Shown here: positions 1-12,049 of the stretch, in pieces
How positions within the stretch are numbered: position 1 is the stretch's first letter
How the letters are laid out: each line of letters opens with the position of its first letter
The notes under the pieces: model-generated
The model's input: the letters and a program-made list of their open reading frames with translations, nothing else
Told to the model about the DNA's origin: nothing
Database searches by the model: none
Origin: Rhinopithecus roxellana
Taxonomy: Eukaryota; Chordata; Mammalia; Primates; Cercopithecidae
Reading direction: 5' to 3'
Assembly: GCF_007565055.1 (NCBI RefSeq)
Contig: NC_044549.1
Coordinates: forward strand, 70,088,882 to 70,152,881
Length of the DNA: 64,000 bases
Position numbers and translations under genes: made by a program

Positions 1-31
1 AAAGTGCTGGCAGAAGCCATAGCACCCAGCC
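1..31 (-). mobile_element. Alu end, cut by the window start
   Basis: Resembles the reverse complement of an Alu 5' end (AAAGTGCTGG...GCACCCAGCC) with the middle degraded. Confidence 0.6.
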
Positions 32-130
32 AAGAAAAAAAACTCTTAAAGCAGAATTAAAGTTTTCAAGAAGGTGTTACTTAAACTACTAGAAAACTGA
101 AAGTTCAAACATTCAAAATGATGCTGAGCA

Positions 131-420
131 GGCTGGACAGAGTGGCTCATGCTTGTAATCCCAGCCCTTTGGGAGGCTGGTGGATTACCTGAGTTCAGAA
201 ATTCGAGACCAGCCTAGCCAACATGGTGAAACCCCATCTCTACTAAAAATACAAAAAAATTAGCCAGGCATGGTGGCAGGAGCCTGTAATCCCAGTTACT
301 TGGGAAGCTGAGAATCACTTGAACCCAGGAGGCAGAGGTTGCAGTGAGCTGAGATCATCACACCACTGCACTCCAGCCTGGGCAACAAGAGCAAGACTCC
401 ATCTCAAAAAAAAAAAAAAA
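131..420 (+). mobile_element. AluS-type element
   Basis: Full-length dimer ending in poly-A, flanked by the target-site duplication ATGCTGAGCA (121-130 and 422-431). Confidence 0.95.
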
Positions 421-432
421 GATGCTGAGCAA

Positions 433-1161
433 TTTATCTGACTTACATGTGTTTTCAGTTATTTTAATTTACTTTTCCTATGTACTGAAACTTGCCTTCC
501 TGAATACTTTCTGGCTTGGTTTACACTGAAGTTAACTTCGTAAAGCTTTTCTAAAAATCATTTTGGGGGGTGTGACTTTAGAATTCTGCTGGACCTCAAG
601 GCATTTGTCATTACAACCCATGCACCTTCAGACAACTGGATGGCATCGTTACTAACAGTTCTCTTTCCAGTTTAGAGTTTTTGTGCAGTTGTGATTAAGT
701 AACAGCGGGTCAGACTGCATTATTCTTTGCCTTCTGTCCCAGTCCAGTGTCATCCAAATAACAAAGCACCCAGCACCACTTGGGCAGGATATGACTGCCT
801 AGAAATTACTTTTTACTGCAGGGGGAAAAAAGATGCCTGGTAATTCTCATCCTTCACTGAAATTGACTTTCAGTTGAAAAGAACTTAAAATAGCCTACTC
901 CTCTCATTTGTCAAGGATACCTAGTCAGGAATTTGTTTCCTTAAACTTAATCTAGAAAGTGCCAAGCTACAAATGAAGAGATAATCCTTGTTCCTCAAGC
1001 TCCCACTAACAGCAACTGTTTTCTACCCAGCCTATGGCTATCCCTTGAGTCAAAGTTTTATGAGGCATATTAATAACACAATTATAAAATCAAAACAGTC
1101 TTCATCTTAAATACTGGAAGTATATCTTAAATATTATCCTTTTTTTCAAGAAAGGAGGGTT
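433..1161. other. No recognised feature
   Basis: AT-rich intronic sequence of SUMF1; I see no repeat family or conserved element. Confidence 0.5.
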
Positions 1162-1169
1162 ATCTAGAG

Positions 1170-1697
1170 CAAGGGTGCCCAATCCCTGGACCACAAACCA
1201 GTACTGGTCTGTAGCCTATTAGGAACCGGACCAAACGGCAGGAGGTGAGTGGCAGGCGAGCAAGCAAAGCTTCATCTGTATTTACAGCCTGCTCCTCATT
1301 GTTTGCATTACCGCCTGAGCTCCGCCTCCTGTCAGATCAGCAGTGGCATTAGATCCTCACAGGCGTGCGAATCCTGTTGTGAAGAGCTCACGCAAGGGAT
1401 CTAGGTTGCTGGCTCCTTGTAAGAATCTAATGCCTGATTATCTCTCACTGTCTCCCATCACCCCCAGATGGGACCACATAGTTGTAAGAAAACAAGCTCT
1501 GGGCTCCCACTGGTTCTATATTATGGTGACTTGTATAATTATTTCATTATATATTACAATTTAATAATAATAAAGTGCACAATAAATGTAATGTGCGTCA
1601 ATCATCCCAAAACCATCCCCTCCCCTGCCCCACATCCAAGGAAAAACTGTCTTCCACAAAAACCAGTTCCTGGTGCCAAAAAGGCTGGGGACTGCTG
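1170..1697 (+). mobile_element. hAT-type DNA transposon fossil (Tip100-like, nonautonomous)
   Basis: The terminal inverted repeats are related (CAAGGGTGCCCAATCC at the left; CAGCAGTCCCCAGCC when the right end is read in reverse). An 8-bp target duplication, ATCTAGAG/ATCTATAG, flanks it (1162-1169 and 1698-1705). Eight-base duplications are typical of hAT elements. The subfamily name is uncertain. Confidence 0.75.
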
Positions 1698-2766
1698 ATC
1701 TATAGTATAATATCCCCCAAAAAGCAAACACTGCCACAATAGCAAAACTAGCCTTAATCCTTTCTGGGATTTAATATCTATACTTTTTAAGATTCTTGTC
1801 TCAAATTCAATGTGCAAATAATAATCATGAATTAATCATACTCTGTTTTAAACCATTAAATTCACCAGTTTAAGATATTTTTACACACAAACTCTGAAAG
1901 TTAGCTCAATGTTTCACCTCAAAACTTTACATAAAAAGAAAACTAGCTAAGATGGGAACAACATCAGCAAAGCTTTTGAATCTCTCCTCTCTACGTATAA
2001 AACCAGACAAAACAACTAGAGAGCAATACCCAAAACCCATGAACAATGTGCACAGCAAATCCATGTGACAAAGTATCCTCACCAAACCCAGAACACAAAC
2101 AGGTGAAGAAAAACCACCAACGGCCATATAACCTGCATGGTGTCTGTGGCTGGGCAATGGTTAGGCAGGAAAAAGAAAGCAACAGACAATCAGACCTGTG
2201 AAAAGGAAAATCCCAAAAGAGCCAACAGGCATTACTAGAAAACATGGAGGGACAGTCTGACAATAGTAGCTCACACTGGAAGGAATTTTGTCCACTCCAA
2301 TAAGGAGTAGGTTTAAGGGGCCCATGGTAAGAAACTGTGTAGGTGCCCAAGTAGTTGTGCACCATGAACTCTTGAAACTGACCTGCCAGGGTTCCCTTCC
2401 AGAATACAGCCTCACACCAAGGAGAAATCTCAAGAGACAAAACCAAACTCCTGAAATAGATGGACAAGAGAGAAAAAGGAAAGAGAAGTAGTGGAGGAGG
2501 GGAAGAAATCCAGGAAATCTCAGGAGACAGGAGGCCATCGTTTAAATACTATGCTGAGAACAACTAAGAGGGAGCTCAGTGAAGTTACAAGGCTACCCTG
2601 AACCATGTCTCTTTCTAAAAGTTCAGAAAAACTGAGTTCAAATAGAAATGAGCAACAGAAATGACTCAAGCTCAAATGCAATTCAAAGTTCTATAAGAAG
2701 TAAGAGAAGAAGAAGCAGAACAACATCCTTATGAATAACAAATGCAGTCAGGAATACATGCTCAAA

Positions 2767-2768
2767 AA

Positions 2769-2811
<43 letters not shown>
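2767..2811 (+). repeat. (AAAT)n microsatellite
   Basis: About 11 near-perfect AAAT units immediately 5' of an Alu. Confidence 0.9.
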
Positions 2812-2813
2812 CA

Positions 2814-3127
2814 TGGTGTGGCGTAGTGGCTCATGCCTATAATCCTAGCACTTTGGGAGACCAAGGCAGATGGATCACCTGAACTCAGGAGTTAGAGACC
2901 AGTCTGAGCAACATGACCAAACTCCGTCTCTATTAAAAAACACAAAAAATTAGCCAGGTGTGGTGGCGGGCCCCTATAATCCCAGCTACTCAGGAGGCTG
3001 GGGTAGGAGAATTGCTTGAGCCCAGGAGGTGGAGGGTACAGTGAGCCAAGACTGCACACTGCACTCTAGCCTTGGTGACAGAGCCAGACTCTGTCTCAAA
3101 AAATAAAAATAAAAATAAAAATAAAAT
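2814..3127 (+). mobile_element. Alu element (old)
   Basis: Sense Alu with many substitutions and an (AAAAT)n tail, inserted into the HAL1-like fossil. Confidence 0.9.
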
Positions 3128-3310
3128 GAGGTAAATGGCATAAAGAAAATGATGCATGACAGAACAAAATAAATCAGAATCCACAAACTCAGATGAGGTA
3201 GAGAAGTCAAGTGGCAATTAGAAATAAAATAAAAAGTCATTTCAGAAATACACAGATAATTAAAAGACACAGAAGACAAAAAAGAAGAAAAAATTAAAAT
3301 AAAAAGAAGA

Positions 3311-3613
3311 GGCCAGGCACGGTGGCTGATGCCTGTAATACCAGCACTTTGGGAGGCTGAGGTGGGAGGATTGCTTAAGCCCAGGAGTTTGAGACCAGCC
3401 TGGGCAACATAGTGAGACCTCATCTCTACTAAAAATCAAAACAATTAGCCAGGTATGGTGGCATGTGCCTGTTGTCCCCACTACTTGGGTGGCTGAGGTG
3501 GGAGGATCACTTCAGCCCAGGAAGTCAAGGCTGCAGTGACCCAAGATCGTGCCACTGCACTCCAGCCAGTGTGACACAGCAAGACCCTGTCTCAAAAAAA
3601 AAAAAAGAGAGAG
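3311..3613 (+). mobile_element. Alu element (AluJ/S type)
   Basis: Starts GGCCAGGCACGGTGGCTGATG and ends in poly-A followed by a short GA run. Confidence 0.92.
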
Positions 3614-5157
3614 AGATAAAAATGATTAAAAAGAAAGTAATAAACAATGAAAATGGGTAAAAAGAATTATGTAAAGAAAGATATGAGAAATTCCTAAAGA
3701 ATAAAATAAAAGTAAGGACATGAAAAATGGTAAAAAGTATAATATAAAAATTTCCTGAAGTTTAAAAAAAAAAGTATGAAACTAGATATTGAAAGCTTCT
3801 ACCCCATACCTGAGAATACTGACTCACAACGTCCAACACCAACACACAGTCTAATGAAATCACTGGACACTAAAGAATGAGAAAAAAGAAAATCATTGGG
3901 TATTTAGGCAAGAACAACGAATTTTCAAGGGGAAAAAAATAGATTATCATCAGGCTTTTCAATAGCAATGATTCATTCCAAAAGAAAAAAAAATAAGGTA
4001 TGTGAGCTACTCAAGAAAAATAAATGTGAACCAAAGATTTCATATCCAGAAAAGCTGACTTTAAAGTATAAAGAGCACTAACTGTTATTAACATGGAAAA
4101 ACTCAGGGCATATTGTTCCCATGGCCACTTCCTGAAGAATCTAGTTGAGAATAAGCTTGATCAATTCAAATGACTACAGAGACATGATCACAGAGAGCAT
4201 TAAACATGTAGTTACTTATAGAACTGAGATTAGTTGAGAGCTAAAATGGAAAGAGTACTCTCTATAATGGACATATGTTTCAATAATACAGAAATAGTAC
4301 AATATTTTAAAACTAGGGGAGAAACAGCAAAAGCAGATATAAACTTTTCAGATTTTTAAAAACCTATTCTCAGTAATTACACTGGGGATGGTAGCATTAG
4401 TATTATTGAGACCATTATGTATATAATCTGGGATAAAATAAATGAGTGATTATGGACTAGTCTATCATCCCCTGTGTCCTTGAAAACCAGGATTCCTGCT
4501 GTGGGAGAAAGGCGATAGATGTAATACAGAACAGGTTAAATTAAAAATCACAAAATGGAAGTATCAGTGTAAACTGATTTTGGCATTTTATCTCTGTCCA
4601 CTGCAGTGGCCTAGAAACCTAATAGCAATAAGCACACCCAGGGCCTAGACAGGGTCCTCGAAATACTATTTCCTACTAAAAGATACTAGAGCTTCTTAAA
4701 GAAATGGCTTTAAGGGTGAGGGGTAGGGATGGAAGCAGATCTTGTCATTACAAAAAGCAAAGCTATGAAGCCATGAGGCCATGAAGGACCACCAGGGTCA
4801 CTGCTAGGACTCAGGACAGCTGCTTAAAGCTGGGGATGGGAATCGGTGATGACTGCAAATGGGCATGTGGTTTCTTTTAGGGCTGATAGATATGTTCTAA
4901 AATTTGATTGTGATGATACAGATAAATTTTTGATACAACCCCAAAATAAGTGAGTTGTATCAACAGTCAGCCTTCTAGTTGTGAAACTGTACTATATAAA
5001 AAATATGGAATTGTACACTTAGTATGTTGAAACTTATGGTATGTAAATTACATCTCAATAAAGCTGTTGGAAAAAAAGATATGCCCAAACCTTCAAAAGG
5101 GATCATGATTTCGGTGTAAAATAAAATAAAATAAAATATGTTTTGTTTTTCTTTCCC

Positions 5158-5457
5158 CAGAGACAGGGTCTCACTCTGTCAGCCAGCCTGGAGTGGTACT
5201 CCAGCCAGCCAGGAGTACCACAGCTTACTAAAACCTCGAACTCCTGGGCTCAAGTGATCCTCCCACCTCAGTCTCCTAAGTAGCTAGGACTATGGACACA
5301 TGCTGCCATACCTGGCTAATTTTTTGTATTTTTTGTAGAGATGGGGTCTCTCTCTCTCTTGCCCAGGCTGGTCTTGAACTCCTGGCCTCAAGCAAACATC
5401 TGCTTCGGCTTCCCAAAATTTGACTGGGATTATGGGCATGAGCCACCATGCCTGGCC
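5158..5457 (-). mobile_element. AluJ with internal rearrangement
   Basis: Antisense Alu of old type. Its left arm carries an abnormal 10-bp perfect inverted repeat at 5193-5221 where Alu consensus has none. Confidence 0.88.
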
Positions 5458-5489
5458 ATAAAATATATTTAAATCCATGAGTTCATGAA

Positions 5490-5790
5490 GACTTTTTTAA
5501 ATCCAGTGATTACACAAATCTACATTTGTGGTAAAATTGTACAGAACTAAATATATACACAGACACACAAATGAATAATATAAAACTGGCGAAATCAGAC
5601 AAAAACAAGTGGGTCATATGAATGCTCAATTTTCCAGCTGTGAAACCGTACTATAGTTATATAAGATGGTACCATTGGAAGAAACTGGGTGAAAGGTACA
5701 CCAGATCTCTCCGTATTATTCCTTACAATGCATGAGAATATATAATTATCTGAAGATGAAATATTTAATCAAAAAATACTCTAATTGGTC
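5490..5790 (+). mobile_element. L1M 3' UTR fragment
   Basis: Resembles the ancient L1 3' end (TATAGTTATATAAGATGGTA then CCATTGG...GAAACTGGGTGAAAGG...TCTCCGTATTATT). Confidence 0.65.
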
Positions 5791-5968
5791 ACCTTTGAAG
5801 AACAGTAGGGAACCAAATCATTATCTTAAAAGCTAGTAAAGAATCAAGCATTTATCCTATCTTTCCTGTATGACCTGCAACAATAGTTAAGAAACAGTAG
5901 ATGAATGGAACTATCTCTTTATGAAAGAATCGCCATTAATAAATGAAAAAGATTAGATTATCACCATC

Positions 5969-6332
5969 TAATATGGTTTGGCTATGTCCCCATCCAAATC
6001 TCATCTTGAATTATAGCTCCCATAATCGCCAACTGTCATGGGAGGGACTCAGTGGGAGGTAACTGAATCATGGGAGCAGGTTTTCCTGTGCTGTTCTGAT
6101 GATAGTGAATAAGTCTCATGAGATCTGATGGTTTTATAAACAGTAGTTACTCTGCACACACTCTCTTGCCTGCCACCATGTAAAACGTGCCTTTGCTCAT
6201 CCTTCACCTTCAGCCATGATTATGAGGCCTCCCCAGTCATGTGGAACTGTGAGTCCATTAAACCTCTTTTTCTTTATAAATTACCTAATCTTGGGTATGT
6301 CTTTATTAGCAGCACGAGAAGAGAGTAATACA
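5969..6332 (+). mobile_element. Solo LTR of MaLR type (MST-like)
   Basis: A 364-bp LTR (ATGGTTTGGCTATGTCCCCA near the start, TTAGCAGCACGAGAAGAG near the end) flanked by a perfect 5-bp target duplication CCATC (5964-5968, 6333-6337). No internal retroviral sequence is present, so it is a solo LTR left by recombination. It carries the usual ATTAAA polyadenylation signal. Confidence 0.9.
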
Positions 6333-6339
6333 CCATCAT

Positions 6340-6998
6340 ATGGCCTCCAATGGATTAATGGATTAGACACTAAGCATCAACAGCCGCTAACATCCTAAAA
6401 AGAAGCAGCACCAGACATCAGGTGCCTCATGGGGAAAGAACCCACCAATTATCTGATGTCTTACTGTGGGGTTCATACCTGAGTCTGATGACACTTGGGG
6501 ATCCAGCTACCAATTTGCAGGAAATACAGAGGTCAGAGAGAACAGGTGAACAGCACCAGGACAGGGCATTCAGCAAAATCCAGACTGTAGGAAAGTCTCA
6601 AGGCTAAATGTCCTAGATTATTCAACAGATAAATCATTGGAGGAAAAACTAGGGGGTAAGGGGAAGCAATGCAATGAAAGGGAAACCTGTAGATTAGAAG
6701 AGTCTTAAAAGACTCAAATTTCCTTTAAATTGGCAAGATTAAACTTGAGATGTACACCTGGATAATAATATTATAAAGAAATGCAAACAAGTGTCTACTT
6801 TGAGAAGCAGGGGAGTGGCTACTTTAAGGAGAGAGAGGGGTGATTATTAGGATGTGGCACCTGGATGGGGCTGCTAGGGCAGGCAGAAAAATTATAATTC
6901 TGGACCTAAGGTGAACCGGGTGTGTTCACCTTAGGATAACTCAGTAAGCTGTACATTTGTGTTATGTTATTTTCTGTATTTGTCTAATTTTACAAAAA
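6340..6998 (+). mobile_element. L1M 3' UTR fragment (second)
   Basis: Contains GGGTGTGTTCACCTTAGGAT and AAGCTGTACATTTGTGTTAT, degenerate versions of the old L1 3' UTR, then an A-rich tail. A perfect hairpin lies at 6905-6935. Confidence 0.55.
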
Positions 6999-9062
6999 AA
7001 AAAAAGGTTTTTTTTAAAAAAAGGAGAATTTATCTCACTTTTATAACCTGTCATAAATAGAATGCAACACTTAAAATAATTACATGAAAATAATATTATT
7101 AACTAGCTGCGGTAGCCTGAGGACACTTCCAAGGCCTTTTCTATGTTAAAATGGAGAATAACAAGTGTAGTCAAGTGTTAAGGATATGCTAGCACTCAAG
7201 AGTCTTTCTTTTTAACTTAATGAAGTCTTGAAAGACACCTATAAGGAAAGCGCTTTCTCACTATGTGATTCAGGGAGATCGGAGGCTTGCCTATCTACCA
7301 CTCAAAATCATCTTCCCTACTGCTTAAATTTACTTCATAGGCCAGCTCACATCTTACTTTTTTGGAGACACTGAGTTACAAAAAAAAAAGGTCTGGTGCA
7401 GTGAATGAAGGTAAGTCAGGCCTTATGAGGAGGATGAAAAAAAACAAAAACTTTGCTCTCCCTGATGATCAACAGATTTACGTTACTCGTTCAGCCCTTT
7501 CTAAATAAGCTTAAAAGGTTTGCTTTTCCATTATGAGCATTTAAGCAAGTGACTGACACTACAACCCAATGAGAGCTGCTTGTCCTCATCCTAATTACAA
7601 GCACACATACTTCACCATGTACTCAACAGGCACCTTCAGAGCCTAGCAATGACCCACCTCTGTCTTCACACCTAATGTGTTCTCAAGTGACAAGAGACCT
7701 TGTGTCTGAAAACCCAAATTACAAATATAAGCACAAACGCCCTCCCTCACCTGAACTCAGTATCTTAAAATGAGGCCCCCTGTCCCAAGTTGCTGGCTCA
7801 TCAACACTAGCCTAAACTGACCTCAAAGTCCTTTAAAAAAAAGGTGGGGTGGGGGGGGTATCAGATAACATATTAGACTTATAAACTTGTAAGGAGCAAA
7901 GAAAGCTGTGAATTCGAATGGAACTCAATCACATTTTTCAAACATTTATCTAAAACACATATTAAAAAGTGGCTCGATTCACCTATATATGATCTGAAAA
8001 CAAGTCTTGTTTTACCTCACCGTTTCCCCCAAGTTTTTCTACATTAGTTTTAAGAGAAAGAAAACATAAGCCAGGACAGTTTAATTTTTCTTGCACTGCT
8101 GCTCACAAGAGAGGACAGAGTGAGGCCCAACCATAAAGATGAAGTACAGACAGGAACTAAAAGGCAACTTGGATTAAAAAGGAAGATAAGGGTTGGATTC
8201 CTTTGTCTTCAATGCCTCTAGCTTCATCAGCTTCCCTTGAGTGGGCAGACCCCCATTTCCTTCCCTCTCTCGCCATCTCCTATCTCTTTTGCATTCTCTA
8301 CCCTCTTTGTTTTGTGAACCCTCAACTTCCCAGCTTACCCTCACTCCATCCCTTGTTCTTATATTTTCAAGAGACATGTAAGCAAGCAAATACTCAAACA
8401 TACAAAAACCTGCTAAAATGTCTGGAACAAGAATCCCAAGTTCCACTCATCACAAAGGTGCTTGTGGAAGTCTACTCCACTATTTGTTTCCACGATGTCT
8501 GAGAAAAACACACCTCATCTGCATCCCCTGGATCCTCCATATGAGAGGGTATACCCTGTGTGTAAGAACCAGTTCACCACCTCCATTTTTTAATGAATAT
8601 TCAGAACAAAAGGCTCCTTTCTTGAATGCTACTCTGATCCCATGAATTCAAAAATGTTTAAGGAAGCGCTATCTCCACACCAGCACCTGAGGAGATGGAG
8701 ACTTTAAGAATAGAATTTTAAAATGTTCTCATTGAGCCCTCCATTCTAGAAATGGCTATAAGTAAATGAAACTCAGAAGTGTCTGGAGCCTACTGAGTTC
8801 TACCTAGCAACACAGTGTGTTCCTTGGCACATGAGACAGAAGCTCAAGGCAGACCCAGCACTTCCTCAGATAACATCTTGTCCCATTTTCCTTAAGATAA
8901 GGCATCCTGGTCCATGGGCCTATTATTTAGGGTCAGGCCTCAGCAGAAGAATGGTTAGGTATCAGGGGGAGAGGGGGTTGACATATGTGTTTTGGATTTT
9001 TCACCCAAACCCTTTTCAATGAGCCTTAGAGAAATACAGGAGCCTATTGAAACATTACTTAC
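6999..9062. other. No recognised feature
   Basis: About 2 kb of SUMF1 intron 3 without a recognisable repeat apart from A-runs and a G-run (GGGGTGGGGGGGG near 7845-7858). Open frames on both strands at 8170-8650 lack any family resemblance. Confidence 0.5.
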
Positions 9063-9137
9063 TGCCTGTTGAATATTGGTCTTCACTTGCTCACTCAACA
9101 TGCCTTCAAAGACAAAGGAGTCGCCAAACTTCTCAGC
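9063..9137 (-). CDS. SUMF1: SUMF1 exon 3
   Basis: This 75-nt exon is too short to stand out as an ORF. On the minus strand it reads AEKFGDSFVFEGMLSEQVKT then NIQQA, which is residues 149-173 of SUMF1, directly continuing exon 2 in phase 0. The acceptor is ...ttatag before 9137. The donor is GGCA|gtaagtaatg at 9062-9061, a strong 5' splice site; the equivalent human donor (c.519+) is a known site of mutation in multiple sulfatase deficiency. The next expected peptide (VAAAPWWLPVKG) was looked for to the left and not seen, so exon 4 lies outside the window. Confidence 0.96.
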
Positions 9138-9864
9138 CTATAAGGAAGGTAGGAAATAAAAATCCAGAAAAGGTTGTGGTAATGTGTTTCATGTGTGCCA
9201 TTTTCTCTCCACACTATTAAAGTTACTCCTCTTGTCTGGTTGAACTTGGGTCTTTCTTATGACTTCCCAGGGGACTCAGAAATGACCTACAAGTCTCTGG
9301 CTTCCTCTTAAAACAAGTTAATGTCACTTACAGAGACCATTTTCATTTAAGACTCACTTAGCTGATAAGAATGCAGACTGAACAAGATTAGTTTTTGAGA
9401 ACACGACTGTTCCTGAAGGAAATACATTTCCCCAAGTATTACAAATGACTCTGGGAAATAGTATTCTGTACATGTGAGATTACATAATCAAGCTTTGTCC
9501 TTTGTCCTGAATCGAGCTAAATGAATAAAATGGCACTGTTTGCTCATATTCTGACACATTCTAGCTCCACTAAGGGGTCAAATGTGCTTACAAATCTCAA
9601 CTGGCCAATTCAAGCACCAAATGGAAATCTGTATTTTAACGATTTTATTTAACATTAGTGTCTCAAGTCTTCATCCACCTGATTATTTTTGTTGTATGTA
9701 ACCCTATTCTGAAAATTAGGTCATTTGTCCCTTGGTAGCCATGACTCTCCTCCTACATTTCTGAGTGTTCTTATTCATCTCCTAAAATATGTGGGCTCTT
9801 GTTTCAGCCACTGAAACACTGTTGATCCCCAGAGCTCTGCCCTTGGCTCTCTGCACTTCTACTA
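9138..9864. other. No recognised feature
   Basis: SUMF1 intron 2 sequence, apparently unique. Confidence 0.45.
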
Positions 9865-10065
9865 TACCAGTGGCTCTCAGGCTTTGTACAATTGAGATTA
9901 TGTAATCAGCTGGTTAAAACTATATACTGCTGCTCCCCAACCCCAGAGATTCTGATTCTGGGGCTCTAGGGTGAGGTCAAGGAGTCTGTATGTGTAAAGA
10001 GCACACAGCTAGTCATTCTAACACAGGTAGCTCAAGAGATACACTTTGAGATACACTGATCGATG
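9865..10065 (+). mobile_element. MER5A-like hAT-Charlie fossil
   Basis: CAGTGGCTCTCAGGC...CCCCAGAGATTCTGATTCTG resembles the MER5A consensus; the right end (ACTTTGAGATACACTG) is the inverted repeat. Confidence 0.7.
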
Positions 10066-10314
10066 CTTGTTGACGGACAACTTCTTTCAATCTCACCAAA
10101 TTAACTATAGCCAGTACTCCAAATGACTCTCAAATCTCTACCTCTAGTTCTGTCCTGTTCTTACTAGATGAAATTAACTGAATACCGGATCTTATATTGC
10201 AGATCTTACAAGCACCTCCAACTCCTTTTCTGGAGGGGAGGCTACCATCTCTTCTTCACCCCAGTCTTCTTCCTGCATTCCCTTGTGACACTGCCATGAC
10301 TAACTACCTAAGCC

Positions 10315-10765
10315 ATTTATTTATTCAACAAATGTGTATTAAACACCTACCATGTGCCTAGTTTGGGGCTAAATTAGGGAATATAAGGTCAGTATCAGAT
10401 AGCCATGGTCCCTATCCTTATTGTGCTTAAGTGTGGGAGCACAGAAAAAATCAAGCAAACAAAGAATGGAAGAAAATAATTATAACTTTACTTCACTTTG
10501 TAAGGTAAAGAGTGTCATGAAAAACGTTCTTGAGAAAGTGACACTTAAGCTGAGACGACTCAAGAACGAGAAGGAGCCAGTCATGCATAAGGGGCATAAG
10601 CAAGAGAACTGTGAATTCCAAGCAGAGAGAAAATACGGACCAAGCTCGAGGTGGGAAAGAATGTTGAGTTTTCAAGGAATAGAAACAAAACCAGCAGGGC
10701 TAGAACACGGTACACAAGAGGAGCATGATATAAAGTGAAGCTGGAGAGATGGGAAAAGAAGTCTA
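10315..10765 (-). mobile_element. L2 LINE fragment
   Basis: TTTATTCAACAAATGTGTATT...CACCTACCATGTGCC is the reverse complement of the L2 3' end, followed by antisense L2 body (CTTAAGCTGAGACGACTCAA). The 105-codon open frame here is repeat-derived. Confidence 0.7.
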
Positions 10766-11208
10766 TAGAGTGCCATTAAAAAAATAGAGCATTTGGTCCA
10801 AGGCAGTTCTTGGTCCTTTTTGAGCTCCTTGGCAGTATGGTGAAGCTTAAGAACCCCCTTCTCAGAATAAAACATTTAAATGCATAAAATAAAATCAATA
10901 GTATTATGAAGAAAAGTCATTATATCAAAATATTAATAAACAAATTAGTGCTATAGTATTAAATATGCTCTTCATTAATATATTAAATAAGATCTAGTGG
11001 CAGGTCTCATAATTATCATATTTCAAAGTGGGGATGAATGTAGACAATATTTCAAGATCTCTGCAACAACAAAAATATGATTAAAAATGTCTGTGATTTC
11101 TACTGGTAACAAAGGCAGAGGTACTGCTACTACTTGCTGTGGTTTGTTGTTTGCATCATAATTGAAGGAAATACTACATTTGGGCTCGAGGGTAGTAAAT
11201 AACCAGAT
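10766..11208. other. No recognised feature
   Basis: AT-rich intron sequence; nothing identified. Confidence 0.45.
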
Positions 11209-11211
11209 GTA

Positions 11212-11290
11212 TTAGATTAGTGCAAAAGTAATCACGGTCTTTGCCATTAAAAGTAATGACAAAAACCGTAATTACTTTTGTACCAACTTA
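11212..11290 (+). mobile_element. MADE1 mariner-type MITE (miR-548-like hairpin)
   Basis: A near-complete 79-bp palindromic element (TTAGATTAGTGCAAAAGTAA ... ATTACTTTTGTACCAACTTA) between TA dinucleotides. MADE1 copies are the known source of the primate miR-548 family. Confidence 0.92.
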
Positions 11291-12049
11291 TAACTTTTCC
11301 CCATCTATGTTTTTAGATGCCCTAAGTTCTGCTTATTCTATCTAATCTTCATGGAGAACCCTGGTTCTTTAGAAGTCTTCTAACTTAAGTAAACTAATGA
11401 GGAACCTGAGCTGAGAGTATCCTGTGAAACCAAAAGGAAAAGGACTTCTGCTTACTATAAATGTGTACAAAAAAGGTTTCTAACCACTTTGTATATTTGA
11501 AGAAATTCCAAAGAAATGTGACAATGCAAAACCAAATTTGAAAGTTGTTTTACTTTAAACATTCACTCTCAAATTATTCATTTAATAATAATTTACAAAA
11601 AGACATTTGGGGCCTTAAAGAAAAAAAAAAGGAACAGGGACTCCACGAACTGAAGACAAGAGTAAAGTTTTTTTGTGAGAGAAAACTGGAAAGCAAATAA
11701 AATAAGTGTATTTCAGAAACTGACATAAACATATATAGACTAGAAAGCCTTCCTCTTCCTATTCCCATTTAGGACAATATCCACTTTCAGAACCTTGCTT
11801 TGTGATTCAGTGACCACCAGATAATGTTTGGAACTGCCACAGCACAGTGTGTGTGAGTTGTCAAGGTGTTGGAATAAAGCCACAAAAATGAAAAACTGCA
11901 CTTCTGCATTTATCACTTAAAAAATATGAGATGCTTCTGGAAAAATCAAACTGCGATTTACTGAGAAGAAAAGTGGTCTTACTTTGCATGCCATCTGTTA
12001 TCTCAAAAAGTCTTAGTGGTCAGTGGTATTCTCTGACACATTAAGCATT
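11291..12049. other. No recognised feature
   Basis: AT-rich, apparently unique intron 2 sequence. Confidence 0.45.

Larger units (their letters stand above)
1925..5075 (+). mobile_element. HAL1 / L1M-type LINE fossil, interrupted by Alus
   Basis: Degenerate sense-strand LINE sequence resembling the HAL1 ORF1 region (about 1.9-2.76 kb and 3.6-4.3 kb). It ends in the ancient L1 3' motif GGTATGTAAATTACATCTCA then ATAAAGCTG at about 5040-5068. Two Alus split it. Left boundary approximate. Confidence 0.55.
1..9062 (-). other. SUMF1: SUMF1 intron 3 (partial)
   Basis: The intron runs from the exon 3 donor to beyond the window edge. It holds a DNA transposon, a HAL1/L1M complex, a solo MaLR LTR, five Alu pieces and about 2 kb of apparently unique sequence. 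No further SUMF1 exon is visible. Confidence 0.85.

Noticed and set aside
2986..3423. 145-codon minus-strand ORF with LSPRLECS-like text
   Set aside because: Translation of antisense Alu DNA; the same peptide recurs in dozens of short frames across the window.
5969..6332. Possible intact endogenous retrovirus
   Set aside because: Only a solo LTR with 5-bp target duplication; no internal sequence on either side.
10421..10738. 105-codon plus-strand ORF resembling a basic protein
   Set aside because: Lies entirely within antisense L2.
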